A DNA stretch of 32,193 nucleotides from Lachnospiraceae bacterium. Lineage in GTDB: Bacteria > Bacillota > Clostridia > Lachnospirales > Lachnospiraceae. Every line of letters begins with the position of its first letter. Position 1 is the stretch's first letter. Below the pieces are notes generated by a model. It made no database searches and was not told where the DNA came from. It saw only the letters and a program-made list of their open reading frames with translations. The position numbers and the translations under genes were made by a program. Below, piece by piece: positions 1-8,410 of this stretch. The stretch covers positions 1 through 32,193 of the forward strand of contig JAISUG010000062.1 in NCBI GenBank assembly GCA_031272185.1, given 5' to 3'.

Positions 1-396
1 GTGCGAGGCAAGGACTGCGCCACCATCGAGGAGGCCCTCTCCGACGCCCTCATGGAGACCATCAGCTTCTACGACTACAAGGAGGACTACTACCATGGGT
101 TCGTGGCGGGGATGCTGGGGGGGATGGGAACGCATCTGGTCAAGAGCAACCGGGAGAGCGGCATGGGGCGCCCGGACATCGCGCTGGTGCCGCGGCGGAT
201 ACGGGGCACCACGGTGATCCTCATCGAGTGCAAGACCGCAGACTCCGTCGGCGGCCTGGAAGCGGCGGCGGACGAGGCCCTGGCCCAGATCGACCGAAAA
301 CGTTACGAAGAGGGGTGGAGGGCAGAGGGGTACCAAAACTTCATCCACTACGGCTTCGCATTTTACAAAAAGGACGTGCTGGTGAAAACGGCGTGA
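1..396 (+). CDS. AAA-ATPase-like/PD-(D/E)XK protein, C-terminal part (cut by window start)
   Basis: The 131 visible residues match the C-terminal nuclease-like domain (PDDEXK_9/DUF1703) that follows an AAA-ATPase-like domain in a large bacterial family. The core is visible: GRPDIAL supplies the Asp and VILIECKTA the E-x-K pair, followed by the helix with QIDRKRY typical of the family. No ribosome site can be assessed and the ATPase half is absent, so the apparent GTG at position 1 is almost certainly internal and the gene continues outside the window. A full-length relative lies at 23750-25342 on the other strand. The function of the family is not established; it is often multi-copy in gut anaerobes. 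The last codons are repeated 68 bp downstream (see repeat at 351-465). Confidence 0.75.
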   Translation: MRGKDCATIEEALSDALMETISFYDYKEDYYHGFVAGMLGGMGTHLVKSNRESGMGRPDIALVPRRIRGTTVILIECKTADSVGGLEAAADEALAQIDRKRYEEGWRAEGYQNFIHYGFAFYKKDVLVKTA

Positions 397-465
397 GTGT
401 GGTGTCACACTGCACCAGCGAGTTCACATTCTACAAAAAAGACGTGCCGGTGAAAACGGTGTTAG
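351..465 (+). repeat. Direct repeat duplicating the 3' end of the first gene
   Basis: Bases 351-397, covering the last 14 codons and the TGA stop, recur at 419-465 with 8 mismatches in 47; the offset is 68 bp. The second copy would encode the same FYKKDV-x-VKT ending, but its stop has changed from TGA to TTA. The 21-bp spacer holds a small hairpin (AGTGTG/CACACT). It is one of a series of similar gene-end duplications in this window. Confidence 0.8.
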
Positions 466-941
466 CGGTGAGCGATTTGTCGCAAAATGCACGATTATTT
501 GATGGCGGTATAATCGTACTACCATAACAGCACAATAGTATGGCAGGAATCGGGGGCGGGGTGGTTGACAGGGGCGATTTTCCTTGATTATAATGCTGGC
601 ATGAAAAGCCGATGGCGTACCTTTCCGGCGGTGCCGAAGCGATGTTTCGTCGCGGGGTGACGGTGCGGGGGATGCGGCGTCGGTGGGTCAATGGCGACTC
701 GTTCAAATGTGTCTGGTGGTGTGGGCCACCAGGTGGGTTTGGCGGGTCTTTCTTGCTATATGGGGAGTTTCGGAAGAAGCGGGATGACTTGGAGGGTGAC
801 ATCGGGTTGCGGCGCACCATGCGGGATGCGGTAGCCGCAAGACGGAATGCGGACGTGGCGCAGGTGGTGTCGCTGTGGGGTGGGTATAGACCGGTGCTGC
901 ATGGTGTGCGGCATACCGGTGCTAGGGCCGGTGGGGCGGGT
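398..941 (+). other. Intergenic/leader region before hutH
   Basis: About 540 bp without a convincing gene. It holds the second copy of the preceding gene end, the hut promoter at 565-594, and a leader of about 340 nt from the predicted start (about 601) to hutH. An open frame continues upstream of hutH to an ATG at 612, but its 110 residues resemble no HutH N-terminus and I do not treat them as coding. A 19-codon ORF starts at 601 without a ribosome site. The 9-mer ACCGGTGCT occurs at 890 and 915. No riboswitch is recognisable. Confidence 0.55.
565..594 (+). promoter_or_regulatory. Sigma-A type promoter of the hut operon
   Basis: TTGACA at 565-570 and TATAAT at 589-594, 18 bp apart, both perfect consensus hexamers, placed upstream of hutH on the same strand. 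Predicted transcription start is near 601. Confidence 0.75.
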
Positions 942-2663
942 ATGGTCACGATCGATGGGAACAGCCTGACAGTCGAAGATGTGATCCGTGTGGCCAGGGG
1001 CGGCGTGCGGGTGGCGCTGTCGCCGGCGGCGGCGGCGGCTGTGGTGCGGGCCAGGGCGTATGTGGAGCAAAAACTCGCGGAGGGTGCGGTGATCTATGGC
1101 CTGACCACGGGGTTTGGCAAGTTCCAGGACGTGTTCGTCCCACCGGAACAGGCCACGCGCCTCCAGCACAACCTGATCGTCTCCCATTCCTGCGCACTGG
1201 GGGATCCGCTGCCTGTGGAAACTGTGCGGGCGATGCTGCTCCTGCGGGTGAACGCACTGGCCAAAGGGCATTCCGGCCTTCGACTGGAAACGGTACAGAC
1301 GCTCATCCACATGCTGAACAATGGCGTCACGCCGGTGGTGCCGGAGCAGGGCTCCCTGGGCGCATCCGGGGACCTGGCGCTGCTTTCCCATATGGTGCAG
1401 CCCATGATCGACGTGGGCGAAGTGTTTTACTGCGGGCGGCGCATGGGGAGCCGGGAGGCCATGGCGGCGGCGGGCATACCAACGCTGGAGCTGCAATCCA
1501 AAGAAGGGCTGGCCCTGATCAATGGCACCCAGGCGATGTGCGCCATCGGGGCGACTGTGCTCCATGACGCCTGGAACCTGGCCCGGACGGCGGACGTGCT
1601 TGCGGCCATGTGCTGCGAGGCGCAGCTGGGGATCACCAGCGCATTCGACGAGAAAGTCCACCTGCTGCGGGCGCACCCGGGGCAGATCGATGCGGCGGCG
1701 AACCTACGCGCACTGCTGGCGGGGTCGCGGCTGACGGACGGGCAGGGGATGGATACCGGGGTGTTGGCGCAGGCACCGGACATGCCGAGGGTTATTGACC
1801 GGGTGATGGAACGGTCGGACAGCGCTGCCCTGCCGGTGTGCCCGGGGCTGTCGGGTCCGTCGGCAGCGGGGGTGCGGGTGGAGGTATCTGGGGCGGCGGT
1901 ATCCCCGGCGGCGGTGCCCGGGCAGGGCCGGGGCTGTCACCGTGGCAAGAAGGTCCAGGACGCATACTCCATCCGCTGTGCGCCCCAGATCCATGGCGGC
2001 ACCAGGGAGGCGCTGGGGTATGTCGAGGAGCTGTTGGGGCGGGAAATCAATGCGGCCACGGACAATCCCTTGATTTTCGTGGAGGAGGACGAGGTGATCT
2101 CCTGCGGGAATTTTCATGGGCAGCCGGTGGCCATCGCCTTGGACACCTTGGGCGTCGCTGCGGCGGAGCTGGCCAGCGTGTCGGAGAGGCGCATCGAGCG
2201 CCTGGTAAACCCTGCATTGAATGAAGGCCTCCCGGCATTTCTCGCACGGGGAGGGGGCCTCAACCGCGGTTTCATTATCGCCCAGTACGTGGCGGCGACC
2301 CTGGTCTCGGAAAACAAGGTCTCTGCCCACCCGGCTTCGGTGGATTCCATCCCCTCCTCCGCCAACCAGGAGGACCATGTGTCCATGGGGACCACGGCGG
2401 CCAGGACGGCGCGGATGATCGCGGACAATGTGGCCAAGGTGCTGGGGATCGAGCTGTTTGCCGTGTGCCAGGCCCTGGCGCTGCGGGGTGTGGAAAAACT
2501 CGCCCCTGCGACCCGTGCGGTCTACGATGGGGTGCGGGCGGCGGGGGTGCCAGTGGTGGAAGACGACATCCTCATGCAGCCGGAGATCGCAAAGTGCGAG
2601 GGGCTAGTGGCATCCGGGGCGGTGGTGGCGGCCGCCGAGGGGGTATGTGGGAGGCTGAGGTGA
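942..2663 (+). CDS. hutH: Histidine ammonia-lyase
   Basis: First step of histidine catabolism: removes ammonia from L-histidine to give urocanate, in the cytoplasm. The family hallmarks are present: TTGFGKF near residue 55, the Ala-Ser-Gly triad (residues 141-143, in GASGD) that cyclises into the MIO cofactor, LINGT, and the C-terminal block with SSANQEDHVSMG. I chose ATG 942 because the protein from there (MVTIDGNSLTVEDVI) matches the normal HutH N-terminus and a G-rich ribosome site lies at 931-936; the frame is open upstream to 612 but looks non-coding. Residues about 270-335 (nt about 1750-1946) are an extra Gly/Ala/Pro/Val-rich stretch of about 60 residues, inserted just before QDAYSIRC, where Bacillus HutH has a short loop. 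The resulting 573 aa compares with about 508 usually. First gene of hutH-hutU-ftcD-fchA-hutI. Confidence 0.93.
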   Translation: MVTIDGNSLTVEDVIRVARGGVRVALSPAAAAAVVRARAYVEQKLAEGAVIYGLTTGFGKFQDVFVPPEQATRLQHNLIVSHSCALGDPLPVETVRAMLLLRVNALAKGHSGLRLETVQTLIHMLNNGVTPVVPEQGSLGASGDLALLSHMVQPMIDVGEVFYCGRRMGSREAMAAAGIPTLELQSKEGLALINGTQAMCAIGATVLHDAWNLARTADVLAAMCCEAQLGITSAFDEKVHLLRAHPGQIDAAANLRALLAGSRLTDGQGMDTGVLAQAPDMPRVIDRVMERSDSAALPVCPGLSGPSAAGVRVEVSGAAVSPAAVPGQGRGCHRGKKVQDAYSIRCAPQIHGGTREALGYVEELLGREINAATDNPLIFVEEDEVISCGNFHGQPVAIALDTLGVAAAELASVSERRIERLVNPALNEGLPAFLARGGGLNRGFIIAQYVAATLVSENKVSAHPASVDSIPSSANQEDHVSMGTTAARTARMIADNVAKVLGIELFAVCQALALRGVEKLAPATRAVYDGVRAAGVPVVEDDILMQPEIAKCEGLVASGAVVAAAEGVCGRLR

Positions 2664-2751
2664 GGATGGCGGGAGGTTTCATCGGCGGAGCAATATAAAC
2701 TATTTTGGGTATCAAACAGTCGCACTGGAGAATTATGGTAGGGGGTGCCGC

Positions 2752-4875
2752 ATGAATCAAGGGACAAACCGAGGCATCAACCAAGGTCACGACCAAGGCC
2801 ACAACCAAGGCATCAATCGAGATATCAACCGAGGCAACGACCACGGCATTAACCGAGGCAACGACCGAGGAATCAACCAAGGCATCAACCGCGGCATCAA
2901 CCAAGGCATCGACATCGACGAATCCATGTCCATCCGACTGGATTATGAGCTGCCGGAGTACCCGCCTTTTGAGCCGGGGGTGCGGCGGGCGCCCAAGCGC
3001 AAGGCGGCGCTGTCGGAGGCGGACAAGGAGCTGGCGGTGCGTAACGCGCTGCGTTACATCCACCCGGACCACCATGCCCGGATGGCGGTAGAGTTTGCCG
3101 AGGAGCTGGAAAGCAGGGGGCGCATCTACGGGTACCGCTTCCGCCCGCCCGGGAAGCTCTGGGGCAGACCCGTCGACGACTACCGTGGGCAGTGTGTCGA
3201 AGGCCGGGCGCTGCAGGTGATGATCGACAACAACCTGGACTTCGACGTGGCATTGTACCCCTATGAACTGGTGACCTACGGGGAAACGGGGCAGGTCTGC
3301 CAGAACTGGATGCAGTACCGCTTGATCAAAAAATACCTGGAACGGCTCACCGGGGAGCAGACCCTGGTGATGATGAGCGGCCACCCGCTGGGGCTGTTCC
3401 GGTCCCACGCATGGGCGCCACGGGTGATCACCACCAATGCGCTGATGGTGGGGGCGTTTGACACGGAGGAAAGTTTCAACCGTGCGGCGGCCATCGGCGT
3501 GGCCAACTACGGACAGATGACGGCGGGGGGGTGGATGTACATCGGCCCCCAGGGCATCGTCCACGGCACATTCAACACATTGCTCAATGCGGGCAGGCTG
3601 AAACTGGGGATCCCCGACGACGGCGACCTGGGGGGGCGGCTCTTCGTGTCCGCGGGGCTGGGGGGCATGAGCGGCGCCCAGGGGAAAGCGGCGGAGATCG
3701 CAGGCGCCTCGGCCATCATCGCGGAGGTGGACCGCTCCAGGATACAGACACGCCTGGACCAGGGGTGGGTGTCCGCCGTGGCGGATACGTGCGCCGAAGC
3801 GGTGGCATTGGCCAAAGAAAAACAGGCGGCCGGCCTCCCCTATGCGGTGGCTTACCACGGGAACATCGTGGATCTGCTGGAATACATTATAGAAAATGAC
3901 GTGCCCGTGGACCTGCTCTCGGACCAGACGTCCTGCCATGTACCCTACAACGGCGGTTATTGCCCGCAGGGGCTGACATTTGAGGAACGCACGGCCATGC
4001 TTGCGGCAGACCCCGATGGGTTCCGGGCGTTGGTGGATGGGTCGCTTGGGCGGCATTATGAGTGCATCTGCAAGCTCCGCGGGCGTGGGACGTATTTCTT
4101 TGACTATGGCAACAGCTTCCTGAAAGCGGTGTACGACGCGGGGGTGACGGATGTGTGCCGCAACGGGGAGAATGACCTGGACGGGTTCATTTTCCCGTCT
4201 TACGTGGAGGACATCCTGGGGCCGCGGCTATTTGACTATGGGTATGGGCCGTTCCGTTGGTGCTGCCTGTCAGGGAAACCGGAAGACCTGGACAAAACAG
4301 ACCGGGCGGCCATGGAGTGCATCGACCCCGGCCGGCGCTGCCAGGACCGGGACAACTGGGTCTGGGTGCGGGATGCGAAGAAGAACAAACTGGTGGTGGG
4401 CACACAGTGCCGGATCCTCTACCAGGACGCATCCGGGCGCCTGGCCATCGCCCTGCGGTTCAATGAGATGGTGCGCGCCGGGGAGATCGGCCCCGTGATG
4501 CTGGGGCGGGACCACCACGACACCGGCGGGACGGACTCGCCTTTCCGGGAGACGTCCAATGTGAAAGACGGCTCCAACATCATGGCGGACATGGCGGTGC
4601 AGTGTTTCGCCGGGAACTGCGCCCGGGGGATGAGCCTGGTAGCCCTGCACAACGGCGGAGGGGTGGGCGTTGGCAAAGCCATCAACGGCGGTTTCGGCAT
4701 GGTGCTGGACGGGTCAGAGCGGGTGGACGCCATATTGAAAATGGCCATGCCCTGGGACGTGATGGTGGGCGTGGCCCGCAGGGGCTGGGCGGGGAACGAG
4801 AATGCCCTTGAGACCGCGGCGGCGTACAACCGGATGTTTGCGGGGACGGACCATATCACCTTGCCATATTTGTGA
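2752..4875 (+). CDS. hutU: Urocanate hydratase with repeat-built N-terminal extension
   Basis: Second step: hydrates urocanate to imidazolonepropionate using bound NAD+. The sequence is the clostridial long form. YGQMTAGGWMYIGPQG, the glycine-rich NAD-binding GLGGMSGAQ near residue 302, the conserved RWCCLSGK segment near residue 504 that carries the active-site cysteine, and the end DHITLPYL are all recognisable. The first 58 residues are not part of the family. They are a tetrapeptide-repeat tail (INRG/INQG/NDRG) encoded by 12-bp tandem repeats, after which MSIRLDYELPEYPPF resumes the normal protein at ATG 2926. I keep ATG 2752 because it has a ribosome site (AGGGGG) and 2926 has none, so the tail is probably translated. 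The 3' end is duplicated downstream (4861-4963). Confidence 0.92.
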   Translation: MNQGTNRGINQGHDQGHNQGINRDINRGNDHGINRGNDRGINQGINRGINQGIDIDESMSIRLDYELPEYPPFEPGVRRAPKRKAALSEADKELAVRNALRYIHPDHHARMAVEFAEELESRGRIYGYRFRPPGKLWGRPVDDYRGQCVEGRALQVMIDNNLDFDVALYPYELVTYGETGQVCQNWMQYRLIKKYLERLTGEQTLVMMSGHPLGLFRSHAWAPRVITTNALMVGAFDTEESFNRAAAIGVANYGQMTAGGWMYIGPQGIVHGTFNTLLNAGRLKLGIPDDGDLGGRLFVSAGLGGMSGAQGKAAEIAGASAIIAEVDRSRIQTRLDQGWVSAVADTCAEAVALAKEKQAAGLPYAVAYHGNIVDLLEYIIENDVPVDLLSDQTSCHVPYNGGYCPQGLTFEERTAMLAADPDGFRALVDGSLGRHYECICKLRGRGTYFFDYGNSFLKAVYDAGVTDVCRNGENDLDGFIFPSYVEDILGPRLFDYGYGPFRWCCLSGKPEDLDKTDRAAMECIDPGRRCQDRDNWVWVRDAKKNKLVVGTQCRILYQDASGRLAIALRFNEMVRAGEIGPVMLGRDHHDTGGTDSPFRETSNVKDGSNIMADMAVQCFAGNCARGMSLVALHNGGGVGVGKAINGGFGMVLDGSERVDAILKMAMPWDVMVGVARRGWAGNENALETAAAYNRMFAGTDHITLPYL
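2758..2925 (+). repeat. 12-bp tandem repeats in the 5' end of hutU
   Basis: About 14 degenerate units of consensus GGCATCAACCRA (R = A or G), in phase with codons as Gly-Ile-Asn-Arg/Gln. Units vary at the third and fourth codon (AAC/GAC, CGA/CAA/CAC). The same dodecamer family, in another frame, builds the insertion in hutI at 7798-7941. Confidence 0.9.
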
Positions 4876-4963
4876 AGGGGATGGGAAAATGAACCCCTGT
4901 GGCGGTGCAGGGCCGATACGCTCCGTGGTGCATTGCCATATTTGTGAAGGGGATGGGAAAATG
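4861..4963 (+). repeat. Direct repeat of the hutU 3' end
   Basis: A perfect 31-bp repeat: 4861-4891 (last hutU codons, stop and following G-rich bases up to an ATG) recurs at 4933-4963, offset 72 bp, with an unrelated 41-bp spacer. The first copy continues as ATGAACCC, the same beginning as ftcD (4978), so it seems to preserve the original hutU-ftcD junction. A 30-codon ORF from ATG 4889 runs through the second copy and ends in a TGA (4979-4981) overlapping the ftcD ATG, so it could be translationally coupled. Confidence 0.9.
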
Positions 4964-4977
4964 CAGGAGATAGGAAA

Positions 4978-5868
4978 ATGAACCCACTCATGGAGTGCGT
5001 CCCCAACTACAGCGAGGGGCGGGATTTGGTGAAAATCGAGAAGATCCTCGATGTTTTCCGGGGGAAAGACGGTGTCAAGCTGCTGGACTACTCCTCCGAC
5101 TCCAACCACAACCGCACGGTGGTGACGGTGGTGGGGGAACCTGGGGCGCTGGGGGATGCCGTGGTGGAGTCCGTGGGGCGGGCGCTGGAACTCATCGACA
5201 TGACGAAACACGAGGGGCAGCACCCCCGGATGGGCGCGGTGGACGTGATCCCATTTATTCCCATACGGGGCTGTACCATGGCGGATGCGGACAGCATAGC
5301 CCGGGAAACGGCCCGCAGGGCAGCGGGGCGGTTCGGGCAGCCCTTTTTCCTATATGAAGAATCTGCGTCGGCGCCCCATCGCAAGAACCTGGCGGACATC
5401 CGCAAGGGGCAGTTCGAGGGGATGGCGGCGAAGATGGCAGACCCGGCGTGGAAACCGGACTTTGGGCCGGGGAGCGTACACCCCACCGGGGGCGTGACGG
5501 CCATCGGGGCCAGGCCGCCCCTGATCGCATTCAACGTGAACCTGGACACCGACCGGCTGGACGTGGCGGTGAACATCGCAAAGGCCGTCCGGCACATCGG
5601 CGGGGGGCTGCGCTGCTGCAAGGCCATGGGGGTGATACTGGAAGAGCGGGGCGTCGCCCAGGTGTCCATCAACATGACGGACTACACGCAGACGGCCGTC
5701 TACCGCATCTTCGAGATGGTGAAGATGGAAGCCAGGCGCTACGGCGCGGGGGTGCTGGGATGCGAGATCGTGGGGCTGGTGCCCATGCAGGCGCTCCTGG
5801 ACTGTGCGGCATATTACCTGCAGCTGGAGGGGTTCGACGGCACGCAGGTGCTGGAGAACCGGATGTGA
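4978..5868 (+). CDS. ftcD: Glutamate formimidoyltransferase
   Basis: Transfers the formimino group of N-formimino-L-glutamate, the HutI/HutU product chain end, to tetrahydrofolate and releases glutamate. This is the transferase half only (296 aa), as in Clostridia, with the cyclodeaminase encoded by the next gene. Visible family marks are MECVPNYSEGRD at the N-terminus, DSNHNRTVVT, and GQHPRMGAVDVIPFIPI, in which His82 matches the catalytic His82 of the mammalian enzyme. Start ATG 4978 has AGGAGA 7 bp upstream. The length is normal and, unlike its neighbours, no extra insertion is seen. Its 3' end is duplicated at 5913-5942. Confidence 0.95.
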   Translation: MNPLMECVPNYSEGRDLVKIEKILDVFRGKDGVKLLDYSSDSNHNRTVVTVVGEPGALGDAVVESVGRALELIDMTKHEGQHPRMGAVDVIPFIPIRGCTMADADSIARETARRAAGRFGQPFFLYEESASAPHRKNLADIRKGQFEGMAAKMADPAWKPDFGPGSVHPTGGVTAIGARPPLIAFNVNLDTDRLDVAVNIAKAVRHIGGGLRCCKAMGVILEERGVAQVSINMTDYTQTAVYRIFEMVKMEARRYGAGVLGCEIVGLVPMQALLDCAAYYLQLEGFDGTQVLENRM

Positions 5869-5942
5869 GGGGCACCGAACGCCACCGGGCAGTTGGTTTG
5901 GGAGTCTCCCCGCGCAGGTGCCGGAGAACCGGATGTGTGGGG
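5843..5942 (+). repeat. Direct repeat of the ftcD 3' end
   Basis: Bases 5843-5872, covering the last codons and TGA stop of ftcD, recur at 5913-5942 with 2 mismatches in 30; the offset is 70 bp and the 40-bp spacer is unrelated. In the second copy the stop TGA has become TGT. The fchA start lies 22 bp beyond the second copy. Confidence 0.88.
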
Positions 5943-5964
5943 GTGCTTCCTAGAGAGGAACACG

Positions 5965-6738
5965 ATGGGAACAAGCGGTGAATTGTCCCTGAAAGACATG
6001 TCGGTGGAGGTTTTTTCGGAACTCGCGGCTTCATCGTCGCCGGCGCCGGGGGGCGGGTCGGTGGCAGCGATGGCGGGGGCTTACGGCGCAGCGCTCCTGT
6101 GCATGGTGGTGCGCCTCACATTGGGGAAAAAGAAGTATGCCGAGGTGCAGGGGGAGATGGAGGAAATCCTCGCCCAGGCCGAGGGCGCCAGGATGTTTTT
6201 CCTGGAATCCATACAGAAAGACTGCGAGGCGTTCGATGCCTTCATGGCGGCGGCGGCGATGCCAGGGGGGGCTTCTGGGGTGCCCAAGGTGGAAGCAGGG
6301 GCCGCACATGAAGTGGGCAAGGCAGGGCTTTCAGAAGAAACGAAGAACGAACACTCGCAAGCCATTGCGGGCGTGCCTGGGGATGTGGCTGTGGGTACGG
6401 GAAGCGATGGCGCAGCTCGGGAGGCGGCCATGGAAGCGGCGCTGAAAGGTGCGGCCCTGGCGCCCATGGCCGTGGCGGAGCGGGCCCTGGCCTGTCTGCC
6501 CCTGGCCATGGCATGTGTGGAGCGGGGGAACCCAAACGCCGTGACGGATGCGCTCACAGGCACATACATGCTCCTGGCGTGCATCCGGGGTTCCCTGGCA
6601 AATGTACGCATCAACTTGGGGCAGATCGAAGACGAGGTTTTCAAGGCGGGCATGGTGCGGCGTTATGACAGGGTACGTGCCGATGCCGCCGCCACGGAGG
6701 AGGGGATCATGGCATCGGCGAAAGGGCTTGTGTCGTGA
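5965..6738 (+). CDS. fchA: Formimidoyltetrahydrofolate cyclodeaminase / methenyl-THF cyclohydrolase
   Basis: Converts 5-formimino-THF to 5,10-methenyl-THF and ammonia, completing one-carbon recovery from histidine. The family signature SSPAPGGGSVAAMAG stands at residues about 23-37, followed by the usual all-helical protein with LKGAALAPMAVAERAL and the NAVTDALTG block. Start ATG 5965 has GAGAGGA 6 bp upstream; the in-frame extension upstream to 5893 reads through the duplicated ftcD end and is not conserved. Residues about 99-152 (nt about 6259-6420) are an extra Gly/Ala/Glu-rich stretch in the loop between two helices, making 257 aa against roughly 210 in typical relatives. It lies between ftcD and hutI in the hut operon. 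Confidence 0.9.
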   Translation: MGTSGELSLKDMSVEVFSELAASSSPAPGGGSVAAMAGAYGAALLCMVVRLTLGKKKYAEVQGEMEEILAQAEGARMFFLESIQKDCEAFDAFMAAAAMPGGASGVPKVEAGAAHEVGKAGLSEETKNEHSQAIAGVPGDVAVGTGSDGAAREAAMEAALKGAALAPMAVAERALACLPLAMACVERGNPNAVTDALTGTYMLLACIRGSLANVRINLGQIEDEVFKAGMVRRYDRVRADAAATEEGIMASAKGLVS

Positions 6739-6795
6739 CGCAATCAATCGCGGCAGATTCGGGGTGGAGATGTTCCTACGGAGGGGATGTTCGGG

Positions 6796-8349
6796 ATGGG
6801 CGAGCTGTATGATCTGGTGATACACAATATCGGTGAGCTGGTGACGCCCCGGACTTGCGTGGCACACGGTGGCGGTGCGCAAGTCAAGCCGGCCATATAC
6901 GCTGATTTATATGGAAGCGGGGCGATGGGCGGTCAGTCCCAAGGAAGTGCTTTCACAGGCAATGTCGCGCTGGGCGGCGAGGGGCAGGGGGATGTGCTGC
7001 ACCTGAAAGACGCCTGGGTCGCCGTCAAGGATGGGCTGATCGCGGAGGTGGGATCTGGTGCGGGCAGTGCGCCGGATGCCGCCAAGCGCCGGGACGGGGG
7101 GGGACGGCTGGCCACGCCGGGGCTAGTGGACCCCCACACACACCTGGTGTTTGCAGGGTGGCGGGAGCGGGAGCTGGGTGACAAACTCCGGGGCGTACCC
7201 TACCTGGACATCCTGGCGGCGGGCGGGGGCATCCTCTCCACGGTGCGGGCAACCCGGGCGGCGACGGAGATGGAACTGACTGATCATGTAGTCCCCATCC
7301 TGGAACATATGATGGGGCACGGGGTGACCACATGTGAGGTGAAGTCAGGGTACGGGCTGACATGCAGAGACGAGATGAAACAGCTGAACGTAATCAAGGA
7401 GCTGGCATCTTTCTATCCTTTGGAACTGGTCCCTACGCTGATGGCTGCCCATGCCATCCCGTCGGAGTATAAGGATGACCGGGAGGGTTATGTCCGTCTG
7501 GTGATCGATGAAATCATCCCAGCCGTGGCCCAAAATGGCCTGGCGGAGTTTTGCGACGTGTTCTGCGAGCGGGGGGTGTTCACGGTCGAGGAATCCGAGC
7601 GGATCCTGCGTGCGGGGCTGGCAGCGGGGCTGGCGCCAAAGTGCCACTGCGACGAAATCGAGGCCATCGGGGGCACCGAGATGGCGGCGGGTCTGGGCGC
7701 GGTGTCCTGCGAGCACTTGATTTGCTGTACGCAGACGGGGATAGAGGCGCTGGCAGAGTCACAGAGAAAGTCACAGAGAAAGTCGTCGGCAGAGGCTTCG
7801 GCAGGGGCTTCGGCAGAGGTGTCGTCGCAGGCTTCGACGAAGTCGTCCGCAGAGGTGCCAGTGCAGGATTCTACGAAAGCATCGGCAGAGGAGCCGACAA
7901 TGGCTTCGATGAAAGCGTCGGCAGAGGCATCGGCGAGGGTCAGGAAAAACCCCGGGACGATCGCCTGTCTGCTGCCGGCCACGTCATTTTACCTGGATGC
8001 GCCCTTTGCGCCCGCCAGGGAGCTGATGAGCGCCGGTGTGCCCGTGGCCATCGGGAGCGATTTCAACCCTGGTTCCTGCCCGGTGGATTCCCTGCTGCTG
8101 GCGATGCAGATCGGGTGCTACAAATACCGCATGACGCCGGAGGAAACCCTGACGGCGGTGACGCAAAACGCAGCGGCGGCATTGGGACGCGGCGGGCGCA
8201 CAGGGTCGCTGGAAGCGGGAAAGCAGGCGGACATCGTGCTTTGGGATGCGCCGAACCTGGACTACATATTCTATCGCTTCGGGGCGAACTTGGTGCAGTC
8301 GGTTTACAAGAAAGGGGATTTGGTGGCGGAGACAGAGAACGGGTGGTAG
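6796..8349 (+). CDS. hutI: Imidazolonepropionase with large low-complexity insertion
   Basis: Third step of histidine degradation: hydrolyses 4-imidazolone-5-propanoate to N-formimino-L-glutamate, a metal-dependent amidohydrolase. DPHTHLVFAG near residue 112 carries the metal-binding HxH; KSGYGL, MAAHAIP, CDEIEAIGG and GSDFNPGSCP follow in order. Two segments are foreign to the family: about 35 residues near positions 20-60, and about 65 residues (320-385, nt about 7753-7950) rich in Ser/Ala/Glu/Lys, placed exactly between ALAES and GTIACLLPATSFYL, which are adjacent in other HutI. The total is 517 aa against about 420. ATG 6796 is preferred over ATG 6787 because the ribosome site GGAGGGG (6780-6786) abuts 6787 directly. 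Last gene of the hut operon. Confidence 0.92.
   Translation: MGELYDLVIHNIGELVTPRTCVAHGGGAQVKPAIYADLYGSGAMGGQSQGSAFTGNVALGGEGQGDVLHLKDAWVAVKDGLIAEVGSGAGSAPDAAKRRDGGGRLATPGLVDPHTHLVFAGWRERELGDKLRGVPYLDILAAGGGILSTVRATRAATEMELTDHVVPILEHMMGHGVTTCEVKSGYGLTCRDEMKQLNVIKELASFYPLELVPTLMAAHAIPSEYKDDREGYVRLVIDEIIPAVAQNGLAEFCDVFCERGVFTVEESERILRAGLAAGLAPKCHCDEIEAIGGTEMAAGLGAVSCEHLICCTQTGIEALAESQRKSQRKSSAEASAGASAEVSSQASTKSSAEVPVQDSTKASAEEPTMASMKASAEASARVRKNPGTIACLLPATSFYLDAPFAPARELMSAGVPVAIGSDFNPGSCPVDSLLLAMQIGCYKYRMTPEETLTAVTQNAAAALGRGGRTGSLEAGKQADIVLWDAPNLDYIFYRFGANLVQSVYKKGDLVAETENGW
7757..7945 (+). repeat. 12-bp tandem repeats inside hutI
   Basis: Two copies of a 12-mer CACAGAGAAAGT are followed from 7798 by about 12 degenerate units of GGCTTCGGCAGA / GGCATCGGCGAG / GGCTTCGACGAA, all exactly 12 bp. 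They are translated as Ser-Ala-Glu-Ala type tetrads, i.e. one base out of phase from the frame used by the similar dodecamers in hutU. Confidence 0.85.
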
Positions 8350-8381
8350 GGGAAATTTGCCGTGTTTGCGTTTTCGACTTA

Positions 8382-8410
8382 TTGACATGGATTTGCCGCT
8401 ATGTTAAACT
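8382..8410 (+). promoter_or_regulatory. Promoter of the peptide-transporter operon
   Basis: TTGACA at 8382-8387 and TAAACT at 8405-8410, 17 bp apart, directly after hutI and upstream of the binding-protein gene. The importer therefore probably has its own transcript start near 8417 besides any read-through from hut. Confidence 0.65.

Noticed and set aside
612..941. HutH extended to an ATG at 612
   Set aside because: The 110 extra residues resemble no HutH N-terminus; normal homology begins at the ATG at 942, and the predicted transcription start (about 601) leaves no room for a ribosome site before 612.
2572..4056. 494-aa minus-strand frame opposite hutU
   Set aside because: Shadow of hutU; its Val/Asp-rich repeat is simply the complement of the 12-bp repeats, and the + strand frame matches urocanate hydratase throughout.
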